Source: Pseudomonas sp. R5-89-07 (GTDB lineage Bacteria > Pseudomonadota > Gammaproteobacteria > Pseudomonadales > Pseudomonadaceae). Taken from it: a stretch of 64,000 nt of DNA. The stretch covers positions 2,666,001-2,730,000 of the forward strand of contig NZ_CP027727.1 of assembly GCF_003851685.1 (NCBI RefSeq). Reading direction: 5' to 3'. The notes beneath the pieces are model-generated. The model was given only the letters and a program-made list of their open reading frames with translations, had not been told where the DNA came from and ran no database searches. The translations under genes were made by a program, and so were the position numbers. The stretch's first letter is position 1; the number at the start of each line of letters is the position of its first letter. Below are positions 40,090 through 52,998 of this stretch, piece after piece.

Positions 40090-40998
40090 CTACAGGGGCC
40101 TGGTGTCGTTGCAGAGCAGGCTTTCGGCCTTTTGCGTAATGATCTCCAGCAGCGCATTCAAGGCCGGCGACCGGGCGCTGTTTTGGAGGGTGAGTGCATA
40201 CAGGCTAACGCTGATCGGCGGTGAAATGGGGCACACGTCCATCCCCGCGTCCCGTGCGCCGAAGGCGGTGAACGGGTCGACTACCGCCAGGCCTTCCCCG
40301 GCCTCCACCATGCTGCGCATCATCTGGTACGTCTGTACCCGCGTTTGCACCACCGGCAGCGGGCGCAAGGCTTGCAGCTTCGCGTCCAGCAGGCGGCTCA
40401 ACGGGTCCTGGCCTTCCAGGCCAATCATCGACTGCCCAGCCAGGTCCTGCAGCGCAATGTACTTCTGCTTGGGTTTCAGCCAGCCATGGGGCGCGAGCAG
40501 TTGGAGTTTGCCCTGGGCCAGTACGGTAGCCTGAATGTGCGGGTGTTCCGGGTCATGCAGGCTCAGCCCCACATCGGCTTCATGCAGCAACAGCTGCCTG
40601 ACAATCTCCCGAGTCGGCTGGCTCGACAGATTACACGGCGTATCCTGGAAACGTCGGCGCAGCATGGCGATGCCATGGGGCAGTAACTGGTTGGCGAGCG
40701 GCGGGGTGCAAAGCACACGCAAGGTCGGCGCATGGTGGTGTTTCAAGCGGCTGGCCAGGCGCTGTATCGGCTCCAGCGCTTCGTACAGGTGGGCGATTTG
40801 TGCCTGCAGTTCCAGGGTTTCACGGGTGGCTTGCAAGCGCCCGCGCACACTGGCGAACAGCATGAAGCCCAGTTGCAGCTCGGCATCCTTGAGCGTCGCG
40901 TCAACTTCGCCCACGGGAAGTTGCAGCCACTCGGCGGCCGTGCCGAGGTGTCCGGTCTGCAAGATGGCCTGAATCACTTCGATATGACGTAAACGCAT
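40090..40998 (-). CDS. LysR-family transcriptional regulator
   Basis: A 302-residue LysR regulator. The N-terminal helix-turn-helix reads LRHIEVIQAILQTGHLGTAAEWLQLP. It is less canonical than most, with VGEVDATLKDAELQLGFMLF in place of the usual recognition helix. The effector domain follows with TLRVLCTPPLANQLLP (around 92), EADVGLSLHDPEHP and MMRSMVEAGEGLAVVDPF. No obvious target gene diverges from it; the upstream neighbour on the other strand is a small hypothetical. The effector is unknown. Confidence 0.85.
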   Translation of the reverse strand: MRLRHIEVIQAILQTGHLGTAAEWLQLPVGEVDATLKDAELQLGFMLFASVRGRLQATRETLELQAQIAHLYEALEPIQRLASRLKHHHAPTLRVLCTPPLANQLLPHGIAMLRRRFQDTPCNLSSQPTREIVRQLLLHEADVGLSLHDPEHPHIQATVLAQGKLQLLAPHGWLKPKQKYIALQDLAGQSMIGLEGQDPLSRLLDAKLQALRPLPVVQTRVQTYQMMRSMVEAGEGLAVVDPFTAFGARDAGMDVCPISPPISVSLYALTLQNSARSPALNALLEIITQKAESLLCNDTRPL

Positions 40999-41180
40999 GG
41001 CCGGAGTCTATGTGCAGCGCCCTGGGGATTCAATGGTGCAAGCCCCCGTGCGCAAAAAAGACTGCACGGGTCGCGCCTGCCTATGGCGTTAAGCCAGGAC
41101 CTCACTAGAATGAAGCGTCTGATCAGCAACGACCAATGCCGGCTAAACGGTACTTACAACAAAAACAGGTCTGGTCTCAA

Positions 41181-41516
41181 ATGCCTCTACCCTCGACGCT
41201 CTTCGGGGTAACGGCCAAGCAACTCCTGGTCCTGGTGACCGTGGGGTGCATGGCGGCTTACTTCTTCAATGACGACGAACACCCGTCGGAAAACCTCGCC
41301 CTTGAAGCCTTTATCCGTTCCCAGGAACAGGTCGCCGAGCAAGTGGGGGCTGTGCTCGGTATGACATTGATCAGGCAGGTACAGGCCTATCCCGCGTACG
41401 ACAGATCGGGCTACCAGCGCTCGATGTATGCGGTGCAAGGAGAGAGAGGGCAGTTGGTGGTGACGCTCAAGCAAGGCGAGCAGGGCATTGAGATGACCGA
41501 AATTCGCACCCCGTAG
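41181..41516 (+). CDS. Small membrane-anchored hypothetical protein (111 aa)
   Basis: A 111-residue protein with one N-terminal membrane helix (LLVLVTVGCMAAYFF, about residues 12-26) followed by an acidic stretch (NDDEHPSENLALEAFIRSQEQ) and a soluble beta-rich part (RSMYAVQGERGQLVVTLKQG). The frame is open from an ATG at 41136, but CAGG before ATG 41181 favours the shorter form. Likely inner membrane with the soluble part in the periplasm. No family recognised. Confidence 0.55.
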   Translation: MPLPSTLFGVTAKQLLVLVTVGCMAAYFFNDDEHPSENLALEAFIRSQEQVAEQVGAVLGMTLIRQVQAYPAYDRSGYQRSMYAVQGERGQLVVTLKQGEQGIEMTEIRTP

Positions 41517-41565
41517 CCATCCCCAGCCCAGTCGCCAGGACTGAGCAGGTGGACAGGGCGAAGTC

Positions 41566-41802
41566 TTATGACGCGAGGATGGTTTGGGATTCGCGTACGA
41601 GAATCGTGCCCGACTGGATCAATTTGAACTCATCACCTTCCAGCTTTTCTACACGGTCGCCAATGGCCAGCTTGTAGGTGGTGGTAGGCGCCGAGCCAGC
41701 CAGGTCGCCGTGCGCCGGGTTGGATTCCTGGAACTCATGCACCGAATATACGCGGCCTTCCGCGTCTCTGGCATGAAACTGTCCGACTAGTACTGCTGCC
41801 AT
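41566..41802 (-). CDS. Small conserved-type hypothetical protein (78 aa)
   Basis: A 78-residue soluble protein, predicted mostly beta: VLVGQFHARDAEGRVYSVHEFQE, then TTTYKLAIGDRVEKLEGDEFKLIQSG. The run of short strands and turns suggests a small barrel or SH3-like fold. AGAGG lies eight bases before the ATG. It converges with the membrane-anchored gene at 41181. Function unknown. The 215 bases upstream to the FMN reductase show nothing beyond AT-rich promoter-like sequence. Confidence 0.7.
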   Translation of the reverse strand: MAAVLVGQFHARDAEGRVYSVHEFQESNPAHGDLAGSAPTTTYKLAIGDRVEKLEGDEFKLIQSGTILVRESQTILAS

Positions 41803-42017
41803 CTGTAGAACCTCTGGAGATAAACACTCGATTTGCGGTTCTGTAGACCGTCAGTGAGCGGGGTAGTTTACCTATAAGAAAAAAATACTATTCGTTTAAA
41901 GTTTTGGATGTTTCCTACGCACATGAGTGCAGGGTGACATCCACAAAACCCGCTGGTGCACGCTCCGCGAAGCCTCTATAACTATCAGCTCCTTTATTCA
42001 CACGTGGGGAAACCTCA

Positions 42018-42575
42018 ATGAGCAAGGTCTACACGATTGCCGTCCTGGTTGGCAGCCTGAGAAAAGAGTCGATCAACCGCAAGGTTGCCCTGGCATTGGC
42101 CGAACTGGCCCCCGCCAACCTCAAATTGAACATTGTCGAAATTGGCGATTTGCCGCTCTACAACGAGGATAACGAAGGTGCGACAGCACCTGCAGCCTAC
42201 AGCACTTTCCGCCATCAGGTGAGTTCATCCGACGCGGTGCTGTTCGTGACCCCGGAATACAACCGTTCCGTGCCTGCGCCGTTGAAGAATGCGATTGATG
42301 TGGGGTCTCGCCCTTATGGACAGAGTGTCTGGGGCGGCAAGCCAGGGGCGATCATCAGCGTGTCGCCGGGCGCCATTGGTGGCTTTGGCGCCAACCATCA
42401 CCTGCGCCAGTCGCTGGTATTTCTGGACGTGTGGTGCATGCAGCAACCGGAAGCCTACCTGGGCGGAGCGGGCAGTGTGTTTGATGACGCGGGGAAGCTG
42501 TCCGAGAAGACCAGGCCGTTCCTGCAGGCTTTTATCGATGCGTACGGCAAGTGGGTCGAAAAGCAAAAGGCCTGA
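42018..42575 (+). CDS. NADPH-dependent FMN reductase (ChrR/YieF-like)
   Basis: A 185-residue flavodoxin-fold flavoprotein. The FMN-binding loop GSLRKESINRKVA is at residues 12-24. VTPEYNRSVPAPLKNAIDVGSRP (around residue 76) is the family's flavin and dimer segment. Such enzymes reduce quinones, chromate and azo dyes with two electrons, limiting redox cycling. GGGGAAA precedes the ATG. It converges with poxB, separated by the collapsed REP palindrome. Confidence 0.88.
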   Translation: MSKVYTIAVLVGSLRKESINRKVALALAELAPANLKLNIVEIGDLPLYNEDNEGATAPAAYSTFRHQVSSSDAVLFVTPEYNRSVPAPLKNAIDVGSRPYGQSVWGGKPGAIISVSPGAIGGFGANHHLRQSLVFLDVWCMQQPEAYLGGAGSVFDDAGKLSEKTRPFLQAFIDAYGKWVEKQKA

Positions 42576-42592
42576 TGGGCAATGAGTGCTGA

Positions 42593-42620
42593 TGTGGGAG
42601 GGGGCAAGCCCCCTCCCACA
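42593..42620. repeat. Collapsed single REP palindrome
   Basis: The two REP arms meet directly (TGTGGGAGGGGGC then AAGCCCCCTCCCACA) with no spacer, giving a 28-base near-perfect palindrome. It looks like a REP doublet that lost its centre. Lying between convergent genes, it could stop transcription from both sides. Confidence 0.85.
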
Positions 42621-42625
42621 GACGA

Positions 42626-44350
42626 TCACCGCAGCCAGTTGGTACGTGCCAGTTCGATCACTTCATCGCCACGCCCGCTCATCACGGCCTTGAGCATATA
42701 CAGGCTGAAGCCCTTGGCCTGTTCCAGCTTGATGCTCGGTGGCATCACCAGCTCCTGAGTCGCGGTCACCACGTCCACCAGCACCGGACCATCGTGGGTC
42801 AGGGCGCGGCGCAAGGCCGGCTCGAGGTCTTCGGAGTGCTCCACACGAATCCCCAGGATGCCCATGGCGTTGGACATGGCCGCGAAATCCGGGTTTTTTA
42901 GCTCGGTACCCGTGTCCAGGTAGCCTGCGGCTTTCATTTCCATCGCGACAAAACCCAGTGACGCGTTATTGAACACGATAATTTTCACTGGAAGGTTCAA
43001 CTGCGCCAGAGAAATGAAGTCCCCCATCAGCATGGTGAACCCACCGTCGCCCGACATCGAGATCACCTGTCGCCCAGGGAATGCAGCCTGGGCGCCGATA
43101 GCCTGGGGCATGGCGTTGGCCATCGAGCCGTGGTTGAACGAGCCGATCAGCCGGCGCTTGCCGTTCATCTTCAGATAGCGCGCGGCCCATACCGTCGGTG
43201 AGCCAACATCGGCGGTGAAGATCGCATCATCATCGGCCAGCTCACTGAGCAAGCGTGCCACGTACTGCGGATGGATCGGCCGATCCGCCTTGGACGCTTG
43301 GGCCAGGTCATCCAGGCCTTGGCGGGCTTTTTCGTAGTGCTTCAACGAGGTCTCGAGGAAGCTGCGATCGGTCTTGCGGGTCAGGCGCGGCAGCAGCGCG
43401 TCGAGGGTTTCACCGACATCGGCGGCGATGCCCAGGTCCAGCGTCGCACGTCGTCCCAAAGCCTGGGGGTCGCGGTCGACCTGAATGATCCTGGCGTCGG
43501 TGGGGTAGAACTGTCGATAGGGGAAGTCGGTGCCGAGCATGATCAAGGTGTCGCAATCGAGCATGGCGTGGTAACCGGAGCTGAAACCGATCAGGCCGGT
43601 CATGCCGACGTCGAACGGGTTGTCCCACTCCACATGCTCCTTGCCACGCAACGCGTGCACCACCGGCGCGCCGAGGGCATCGGCCAACGCCACCACCTGG
43701 TCATGGGCGCCGGCACAACCGCTGCCGCACAACAGGGTGACTTTTTCACTGCTGTGCAAAATCTCACTCAGCCGCTGCAGATCCGCCTCTGCAGGCAATG
43801 TGCGCGGTGCGTGCAGGGCCGGCCAGGGCTTGAGCTTGTCCTCCACCTCCAGCAGCGAGACATCCCCCGGGATCACCACCACCGCCACGCCGCGATTGAG
43901 GATCGCCGAACGCATGGCGCGGTGCAGCACCTGCGGCATCTGCGCGGGGTTGCTCACCAGCTCGATAAAGTGGCTACATTCCTTGAACAGCTCCTGGGGG
44001 TGGGTTTCCTGGAAGTAGTTCAGCCCGATCTCCGAAGACGGGATTTGCGCGGCAATCGCCAGCACTGGCACATGGTTGCGATGGCAGTCGAACAACCCAT
44101 TGATCAAGTGCAGGTTGCCCGGCCCGCAACTGCCCGCACACACGGTCAGCTCACCGGTGGCGGCGGCCTCGGCCCCGGCGGCAAACGCGGCCACTTCTTC
44201 GTGGCGCACGTGCATCCACTCGATGCTGTCCATGCTGCGCAGGGCGTCGGTGAGGCCGTTGAGGCTGTCGCCGGTCAGGCCCCAGATGCGCTTGATACCC
44301 GCCTGTTCAAGGGTGGTAGCCAACTGCTGGGCCAGGTTGATTTTCGCCAT
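42626..44350 (-). CDS. poxB: Pyruvate dehydrogenase (quinone) / pyruvate oxidase PoxB
   Basis: A 574-residue thiamine-diphosphate flavoprotein that oxidises pyruvate to acetate and CO2, passing electrons to membrane quinone. The N-terminal domain starts [25 protein letters not shown] with the active glutamate near [17 protein letters not shown]. The ThDP motif is [13 protein letters not shown] ending in [11 protein letters not shown]. The C-terminus ([29 protein letters not shown]) is where E. coli PoxB binds membrane. The ATG begins MAKINLAQ; a 4-codon extension is possible. Often stationary-phase expressed in other bacteria. Confidence 0.9.
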   Translation of the reverse strand: MAKINLAQQLATTLEQAGIKRIWGLTGDSLNGLTDALRSMDSIEWMHVRHEEVAAFAAGAEAAATGELTVCAGSCGPGNLHLINGLFDCHRNHVPVLAIAAQIPSSEIGLNYFQETHPQELFKECSHFIELVSNPAQMPQVLHRAMRSAILNRGVAVVVIPGDVSLLEVEDKLKPWPALHAPRTLPAEADLQRLSEILHSSEKVTLLCGSGCAGAHDQVVALADALGAPVVHALRGKEHVEWDNPFDVGMTGLIGFSSGYHAMLDCDTLIMLGTDFPYRQFYPTDARIIQVDRDPQALGRRATLDLGIAADVGETLDALLPRLTRKTDRSFLETSLKHYEKARQGLDDLAQASKADRPIHPQYVARLLSELADDDAIFTADVGSPTVWAARYLKMNGKRRLIGSFNHGSMANAMPQAIGAQAAFPGRQVISMSGDGGFTMLMGDFISLAQLNLPVKIIVFNNASLGFVAMEMKAAGYLDTGTELKNPDFAAMSNAMGILGIRVEHSEDLEPALRRALTHDGPVLVDVVTATQELVMPPSIKLEQAKGFSLYMLKAVMSGRGDEVIELARTNWLR

Positions 44351-44426
44351 GAAGAACTCCAATCGTCAGTGAGGTTAAAACTGCTGATCAGTAGGGGACA
44401 GCTCAATCAGGGCGAATGCTCCGCTT

Positions 44427-45659
44427 CTAACGTGAAGATTGCGTCATGCTTGCACGGTATTGCCGCGCGCGCCGGGCGGTAAACCATTGGTCACACGCCA
44501 GCGCCAGCCACGGCGCGACCTTGGGGTTGGGCAGCTGTCCGCGGCTCAGGCGGCGCATCTGGTCACGTACCACGGCCAGGGTGGCGAGGGCGGCCAGGGG
44601 TTTGCGTTTCCAGCTGATGGGCTTGAGCTGCGGGTTGAGGTCGCGCCCCTCGCGCCACTGTTTGATCAATTGCGGCTCCAGGGTCAGCGCGGTGGCGATG
44701 CCGGCCATGGCAATGCCGCTGTCGAGTACGTGTTGCACCACGGGCAGGCGGCGGATACCGCCAGTCACCATCAACGGCATCCTGGCAACAGTGGCAAGTT
44801 CCTTGGCGAATTCCAGGAAGTAGGCTTCGCGGGCCAATGTGCGCCCGTCCCGTGCTTCGCCTTGCATGGCCGGTGCTTCGTAGCTGCCGCCGGACAATTC
44901 CAGCAGGTCGATGGGCAACGGGTTGAGCATTTCAACCACCGCACGCGCGTCGGCTGCATCGAAGCCACCGCGCTGGAAATCTGCGGAATTGAGCTTTACT
45001 GCCACGCAAAATGAAGGGCTGACACTGGCGCGCACGGCATTGATCACTTCCAGCAGCAGGCGCGCACGGTTTTCCAATGAGCCGCCCCAACGATCGGTGC
45101 GATGGTTGCTCAAGGGTGACAGAAACTGGCTCAACAGGTAGCCGTGGGCGCCGTGGATCTGCACCCCTGTAAACCCGGCTTTTTCAGCCAGGCGGGCGCT
45201 GGTGGCGAAGCGTGCGATCACGTCCTGAATGTCGTCTTCGGTCATGGCCCTCGGGGTGGCGAACATTTTGGAAAAGCTACCCAGGTCAAGGGCGATGGCA
45301 GACGGCGCCAATGCCTGCTGGCCCAGGTTGGCCATGGTCTGACGCCCTGGATGGCTGAGCTGCACCCAGAAATGCACGCCCTTGGCCCGGGCCACATCGG
45401 CCCATTCACGGAAGCTGTCCAGGTGCTGCTCGTTTTCCAGTGCCACGCCACCGGGGCCGGTCATGGCACGGCGGTCGATCATCACGTTGCCGGTGAGCAG
45501 CAGGCCGGGCTCACCTTCGGCCCAGGTCTTGTACAACTGCTTCAACTCGCGGGAGGGCGCCTGATCGAGGTCGGCCATATTTTCTTCCATCGCCGCCTTG
45601 GCGATGCGGTTGGGAATGACTTGGCCGTTGGGCAGTTGCAAGGCTTCAAAGGGTGACAT
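44427..45659 (-). CDS. NADH:flavin oxidoreductase (Old Yellow Enzyme family)
   Basis: A 410-residue FMN-dependent ene-reductase of the 2,4-dienoyl-CoA reductase/OYE group. LQLPNGQVIPNRIAKAAMEENMAD is the usual first barrel strand; FWVQLSHPGRQ (around residue 103) and FTGVQIHGAHGYLLSQFLSPLSNHRTDRWGGSLENRAR (around 172-210) are family signatures, with the His-Gly-Ala-His flavin contacts. AGGAG precedes ATG 45659. It diverges from a MerR regulator, and the shared region has a MerR-type promoter, so this enzyme is the likely target. Probable role is reduction of reactive unsaturated carbonyls or nitro compounds. Confidence 0.88.
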   Translation of the reverse strand: MSPFEALQLPNGQVIPNRIAKAAMEENMADLDQAPSRELKQLYKTWAEGEPGLLLTGNVMIDRRAMTGPGGVALENEQHLDSFREWADVARAKGVHFWVQLSHPGRQTMANLGQQALAPSAIALDLGSFSKMFATPRAMTEDDIQDVIARFATSARLAEKAGFTGVQIHGAHGYLLSQFLSPLSNHRTDRWGGSLENRARLLLEVINAVRASVSPSFCVAVKLNSADFQRGGFDAADARAVVEMLNPLPIDLLELSGGSYEAPAMQGEARDGRTLAREAYFLEFAKELATVARMPLMVTGGIRRLPVVQHVLDSGIAMAGIATALTLEPQLIKQWREGRDLNPQLKPISWKRKPLAALATLAVVRDQMRRLSRGQLPNPKVAPWLALACDQWFTARRARQYRASMTQSSR

Positions 45660-45687
45660 GGGTTGACTCCTGAGCGGGGGAGGCCTC

Positions 45688-45719
45688 AGGCTAAGCTTAA
45701 AGTTAACTTTAATGTCAAG
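45688..45719 (-). promoter_or_regulatory. MerR-type promoter with dyad in long spacer
   Basis: On the minus strand TTGACA (45719-45714) is followed 19-20 bases later by TTAGCC/TAGCCT. The perfect palindrome TTAAAGTTAACTTTAA (45697-45712) sits inside that overlong spacer. This is the arrangement MerR-family activators act on, twisting the DNA to realign -35 and -10. It drives the OYE gene and lies 19 bases before the merR-type start. Confidence 0.72.
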
Positions 45720-45730
45720 CGGGCGTTTCG

Positions 45731-46135
45731 ATGAATATTGGTGAGCTGGCAAAACAGAGCGGGTTGGCGGCCTCGCGCATCCGGTTTTACGAAGCTGAAG
45801 GCTTGATCAGCCAGGTCGGGCGCCAGGCCAATGGCTATCGGCGCTATGCGCCAGAGGCGCTGCAGACGCTGCAACTGATCCAGAGCGCGCAACAGGCCGG
45901 GTTTACCCTGCAGGAACTCAAGGCGTTGATGCCCGCGCCGGGGGAGCACAAGCGCGATGAGTTGATCGAGGCGTTGGAGCGCAAGGTGGCACAAATCGAG
46001 GTGATGCAGGCGCAGTTGGCTCACAGCAAGGCGCAGTTGTTGGGCGTGATCAATACGGTGCGAGCGCAGCCGGAAGGCGTGCCGTGCAGCATGGGGCAGG
46101 AGCAGGTGCTGGCGTCGATTAATCGGCAACCTTGA
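45731..46135 (+). CDS. MerR-family transcriptional regulator
   Basis: A 134-residue MerR regulator. The winged helix-turn-helix is MNIGELAKQSGLAASRIRFYEAEGL with wing GYRRYAPEAL. A long coiled-coil dimer helix (DELIEALERKVAQIEVMQAQLAHSKAQLL) follows, then a short C-terminal part with a single cysteine (GVPCSMGQ). One cysteine rather than a metal-binding cluster suggests sensing of an electrophile or oxidant, not a metal. It is divergent from the OYE gene and adjacent to the dyad described above. Confidence 0.88.
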   Translation: MNIGELAKQSGLAASRIRFYEAEGLISQVGRQANGYRRYAPEALQTLQLIQSAQQAGFTLQELKALMPAPGEHKRDELIEALERKVAQIEVMQAQLAHSKAQLLGVINTVRAQPEGVPCSMGQEQVLASINRQP

Positions 46136-46151
46136 AGGCGCTGAATATCAG

Positions 46152-46240
46152 TGTGGGAAGGGGCTTGCCCCCGATGACGGAGTGTCAGTCAACATTCATA
46201 TGACTGACCCACCGCAATCGGGAGCAAGCCCCCTCCCACA
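46152..46240. repeat. REP doublet (REPIN), diverged arm
   Basis: Left arm TGTGGGAAGGGGCTTGC has one change (A for G); the right arm is GGGAGCAAGCCCCCTCCCACA. The spacer carries TGTCAGTCA and TGACTGA halves. It lies between convergent merR-type and DUF934 genes. Confidence 0.88.
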
Positions 46241-46248
46241 TTGTTTAC

Positions 46249-46743
46249 TCAGCGGCGGCGGAAGAGCGGTAGTGGCTCGTCCGTTGCAGCCTGATACGTC
46301 ACCGAAAAGTCCTTGAGGCTTTCCAGCGCTTCATACGGGTCTTTGTCGGCGCGCAAGGCGAAGGCATCGAAGCCGCAGCGGCGCAGGTAGAACAACTGGT
46401 CGCGCAGCACGTCGCCAATCGCCCGCAGCTCGCCTTTGTAACCATAACGGTCACGCAGCAGGCGGGCGTTGGAGTAGTTGCGCCCGTCGGTGAAGGCCGG
46501 GAAGTTCAGGGCGATGACCTGGAAGTGCTGCACATCATCACCAATCTCTTCGGCTTCTTCATCGGCGTCCAGCCACACGCCCAGGCCGCCGTCGCGGGCC
46601 TTGAGGGCGTGGCCATGCTCGCGCCACAGTACCAGCGGGACGATCAGGTCGTCGCAGTTGGAGATGCCGTCGAAGCTCGCGTCCTTGGGCAGCAGGTGCC
46701 AGGTTTCGTCGACGACTTCGTTGTTCTTAATGATTCGCTGCAT
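46249..46743 (-). CDS. DUF934 family protein, sulfite-reduction partner
   Basis: A 164-residue protein of DUF934, regularly encoded directly after cysI-type reductases and annotated as probably involved in sulfite reduction. It shows LIVPLVLWREHGHALKARDGGLGVWLDADEE, FPAFTDGRNYSNARLLRDRYGYKGELRAIGDVLRDQLFYLRRCGFDAF and a polar C-terminus. Its first 17 bases overlap the end of cysI, so they are cotranscribed. ATG 46743 is used; a longer frame lies wholly within cysI. The biochemical role is not known. Confidence 0.82.
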   Translation of the reverse strand: MQRIIKNNEVVDETWHLLPKDASFDGISNCDDLIVPLVLWREHGHALKARDGGLGVWLDADEEAEEIGDDVQHFQVIALNFPAFTDGRNYSNARLLRDRYGYKGELRAIGDVLRDQLFYLRRCGFDAFALRADKDPYEALESLKDFSVTYQAATDEPLPLFRRR

Positions 46744-48385
46744 AGACGCGCTCCTTGAACAGGTCGATGCCAATGCGCTGGTAGGTGTCGATGAAACGCT
46801 CATCTTCGGTGCGCTGTTCGATGTACACGTCGATCAACTTGCCGATCACATCAGGCATGGCTTCCTGGGCGAAGGACGGGCCGAGGATCTTGCCCAGGCT
46901 CGCATCGCGGCTGGCGCTGCCACCCAGGGACACTTGGTAGAATTCTTCGCCTTTCTTGTCCACGCCCAGGATGCCGATATGGCCGACGTGGTGGTGGCCA
47001 CAGGCGTTCATGCACCCGGAAATGTTCAGGTCCAGCTCGCCGATGTCGAACAGGTAATCCAGGTCGTCGAAACGGCGCTGGATCGATTCGGCGATCGGAA
47101 TCGACTTGGCGTTGGCCAGGGAGCAGAAGTCACCGCCCGGGCAGCAGATGATATCGGTCAACAGGCCGATGTTCGGCGTGGCGAAACCGCCTTCGCGCAG
47201 CTCGCCCCACAGGGTGAACAGCTGGCTCTGCTCGACATCCGCGAGAATGATGTTCTGTTCATGGGAGGTGCGCAGTTGGCCGAAGCTGTAGCGCTCGGCC
47301 AGGTCGGCGACGGCGTCCAGTTGCTTGTCGGTGATATCACCCGGTGCAACACCGGTGGGTTTGAGCGACAGGGTCACCGCCACATAACCCGGCTGTTTGT
47401 GCGCCAGGGTGTTGCGCGTACGCCAGCGGGCGAAGCCAGGGTGTTGTTGGTCCAAGGCTGCCAATTCAGCGTCCTGATTGCTCAGGGTCTTGTACTCTGG
47501 GTCGACGAAATGTTTGGCGACGCGGTGCACTTCGGCTTCGGTCAGGGTGGTCTGGCCGCCGCGCAGGTGTTTCATCTCGGCGTCGACTTTCTGCGCGAAC
47601 ACCTCGGGGGTCAGCGCCTTGACCAGGATCTTGATCCGGGCCTTGTACTTGTTGTCACGACGGCCGTAGCGGTTATAGACCCGCAGGATGGCATCGAGGT
47701 AGCTCAACAAGTCCTGCCACGGCAGGAATTCGTTGATGAACGCCCCGACCACCGGCGTACGGCCCAGGCCGCCACCCACCAGCACGCGGAAACCCAGCTC
47801 GCCGGCGGCGTTGTGCACCGGCTCCAGGCCGATATCGTGCACTTCGATGGCCGCACGGTCCGAGGTCGAGCCATTGATGGCGATCTTGAACTTACGCGGC
47901 AGGTAGGCGAATTCAGGGTGGAAGGTGGTCCACTGGCGCACGATTTCGCACCAGGGCCGCGGGTCGATCAGCTCGTCGGCAGCGACGCCGGCAAATTGGT
48001 CGGTGGTCACGTTGCGCAGGCAGTTACCGCTGGTCTGAATGGCGTGCATCTGCACGGTCGCCAGTTCCGCCAGGATGTCCGGCACGTCCTCCAGGGCCGG
48101 CCAGTTGAACTGCACGTTCTGGCGGGTACTGATGTGGGCGTAGCCTTTGTCGAAGTCGCGGGCGATCTTGGCCATCATCCGCGTCTGGCGCGACGTCAGC
48201 TGGCCATAGGGCACAGCCACCCGCAGCATCGGCGCAAAGCGCTGAACATAAAGGCCATTTTGCAGGCGCAGAGGGCGGAACTCTTCTTCGCTCAGTTCAC
48301 CTGCTAAGTAGCGTCGGGTCTGATCACGGAACTGCTTGACGCGGTCCTCGATGATGCGCTGATCGTATTCGTCGTATACGTACAT
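46727..48385 (-). CDS. cysI: Sulfite reductase, siroheme/4Fe-4S subunit
   Basis: A 552-residue single-chain nitrite/sulfite reductase hemoprotein. It carries six electrons to sulfite, giving sulfide for cysteine synthesis. It has two ferredoxin-like half domains and the cofactor motif C-x5-C (IICCPGGDFCSLANAKS, around residue 425) with C-x3-C (SGCMNACGHHHVGHIG, around 468), which hold the 4Fe-4S cluster and siroheme. HISTRQNVQFNW (around 92) binds substrate. The start MYVYDEYDQ follows AGGACCTAT. Gene order cysI-DUF934 is as in P. aeruginosa PA1838-PA1837. Confidence 0.9.
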   Translation of the reverse strand: MYVYDEYDQRIIEDRVKQFRDQTRRYLAGELSEEEFRPLRLQNGLYVQRFAPMLRVAVPYGQLTSRQTRMMAKIARDFDKGYAHISTRQNVQFNWPALEDVPDILAELATVQMHAIQTSGNCLRNVTTDQFAGVAADELIDPRPWCEIVRQWTTFHPEFAYLPRKFKIAINGSTSDRAAIEVHDIGLEPVHNAAGELGFRVLVGGGLGRTPVVGAFINEFLPWQDLLSYLDAILRVYNRYGRRDNKYKARIKILVKALTPEVFAQKVDAEMKHLRGGQTTLTEAEVHRVAKHFVDPEYKTLSNQDAELAALDQQHPGFARWRTRNTLAHKQPGYVAVTLSLKPTGVAPGDITDKQLDAVADLAERYSFGQLRTSHEQNIILADVEQSQLFTLWGELREGGFATPNIGLLTDIICCPGGDFCSLANAKSIPIAESIQRRFDDLDYLFDIGELDLNISGCMNACGHHHVGHIGILGVDKKGEEFYQVSLGGSASRDASLGKILGPSFAQEAMPDVIGKLIDVYIEQRTEDERFIDTYQRIGIDLFKERVYAANH

Positions 48386-48618
48386 ATAGGTCCTGTTCTC
48401 GGCAAATCTGCGCGCACGGCCGCGCACTCCCAACGGAGCCGGCGCACGATACCAGTTTGCGTTTATGCGCAAAAGTGATGTTTGAGTATATGCAAATAAC
48501 CAAAATGACTAATGAGAAGAGTTATCGCCATATCCACATTTGTCATAGGGGCAAGTGTGGTCTTTACTGGTGTCGAGTCTTAGTGCAATCACCTATAAAA
48601 CCGACAAGAGGCGATGCG

Positions 48619-48732
48619 ATGAGCAATTCGACAAAAATGCGTAAACCCGACAGCACCGTGGATGCCTGGGCGATTCTGTTCCTGATCATCCTGGTGGTGG
48701 GCACCGCCGTGTTCTGGGTCAGCCACCAGTAG
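48619..48732 (+). CDS. 37-aa small membrane protein
   Basis: A 37-residue protein, MSNSTKMRKPDSTVDAWAIL..., with a hydrophobic helix (AILFLIILVVGTAVFWV) occupying most of the C-terminal half and a short polar N-terminus. AGAGG lies about eight bases before the ATG. It would insert as a single-pass membrane peptide. It is short enough to be missed by gene callers, but its ribosome site and helix argue for a real small protein. The 230 bases between it and cysI show only AT-rich promoter-like sequence. Confidence 0.6.
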   Translation: MSNSTKMRKPDSTVDAWAILFLIILVVGTAVFWVSHQ

Positions 48733-48773
48733 ATAATCCCTTCAGCTTGTGGATCTTGCCACCTTGGCCGGCT

Positions 48774-48989
48774 TCAAACACCGGCCAGGTGCAGCACCAG
48801 CTTGACGATGCCAAACAGCGTCAGGGCAAACACCGCCGTGAACACAATACCCATGACCACGAAATGGCTGGGCTTGCCGTGGGTGAAGTCGCGGGCGCGG
48901 TTCTTGCCGCTTTGCACGCCAAAGGCCGCGGCCATGACGCTATGGAGCATTTGCCAGAAGCTGGGGGGCTTGTTCTGTGGGTCGTCCAT
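48774..48989 (-). CDS. DUF2970 family membrane protein
   Basis: A 71-residue protein with the DUF2970 pattern: FWQMLHSVMAAAFGVQSGKNRARDFTHGKPSHFVVMGI, ending in a hydrophobic helix (VVMGIVFTAVFALTLFGIVKL). One membrane helix near the C-terminus. The family is widespread in proteobacteria and uncharacterised. AGGATT precedes the ATG. It converges with the 37-codon membrane gene, and both are tiny single-helix proteins. Confidence 0.82.
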   Translation of the reverse strand: MDDPQNKPPSFWQMLHSVMAAAFGVQSGKNRARDFTHGKPSHFVVMGIVFTAVFALTLFGIVKLVLHLAGV

Positions 48990-49122
48990 GGAATCCTCGC
49001 CATGAGGTGCAACCGAGTGAGGTAGGACAAAGCATAGCCGAGCCCCGGCGCTGCGGCGGTCGAAATAGCTAACGGGCCGACCATGCAGGGGTCAGGCGAC
49101 CCCCGGCATGGCGGGCAGGTTA

Positions 49123-52833
<3,711 letters not shown>

Positions 52834-52998
52834 GGGACTACTCTGGTCAGGCATTACGGAGGCATGAATCATAACAAACCTGTGCCGATTTTGAGCATGC
52901 GGCATTCTGCATGAATATCGCTCATGTTGCCGGCCGTCATGGCCCGGTAGAATCACCGCCACTTTCAGCACCGCATACCTTGAATCGGGACCGGATAC

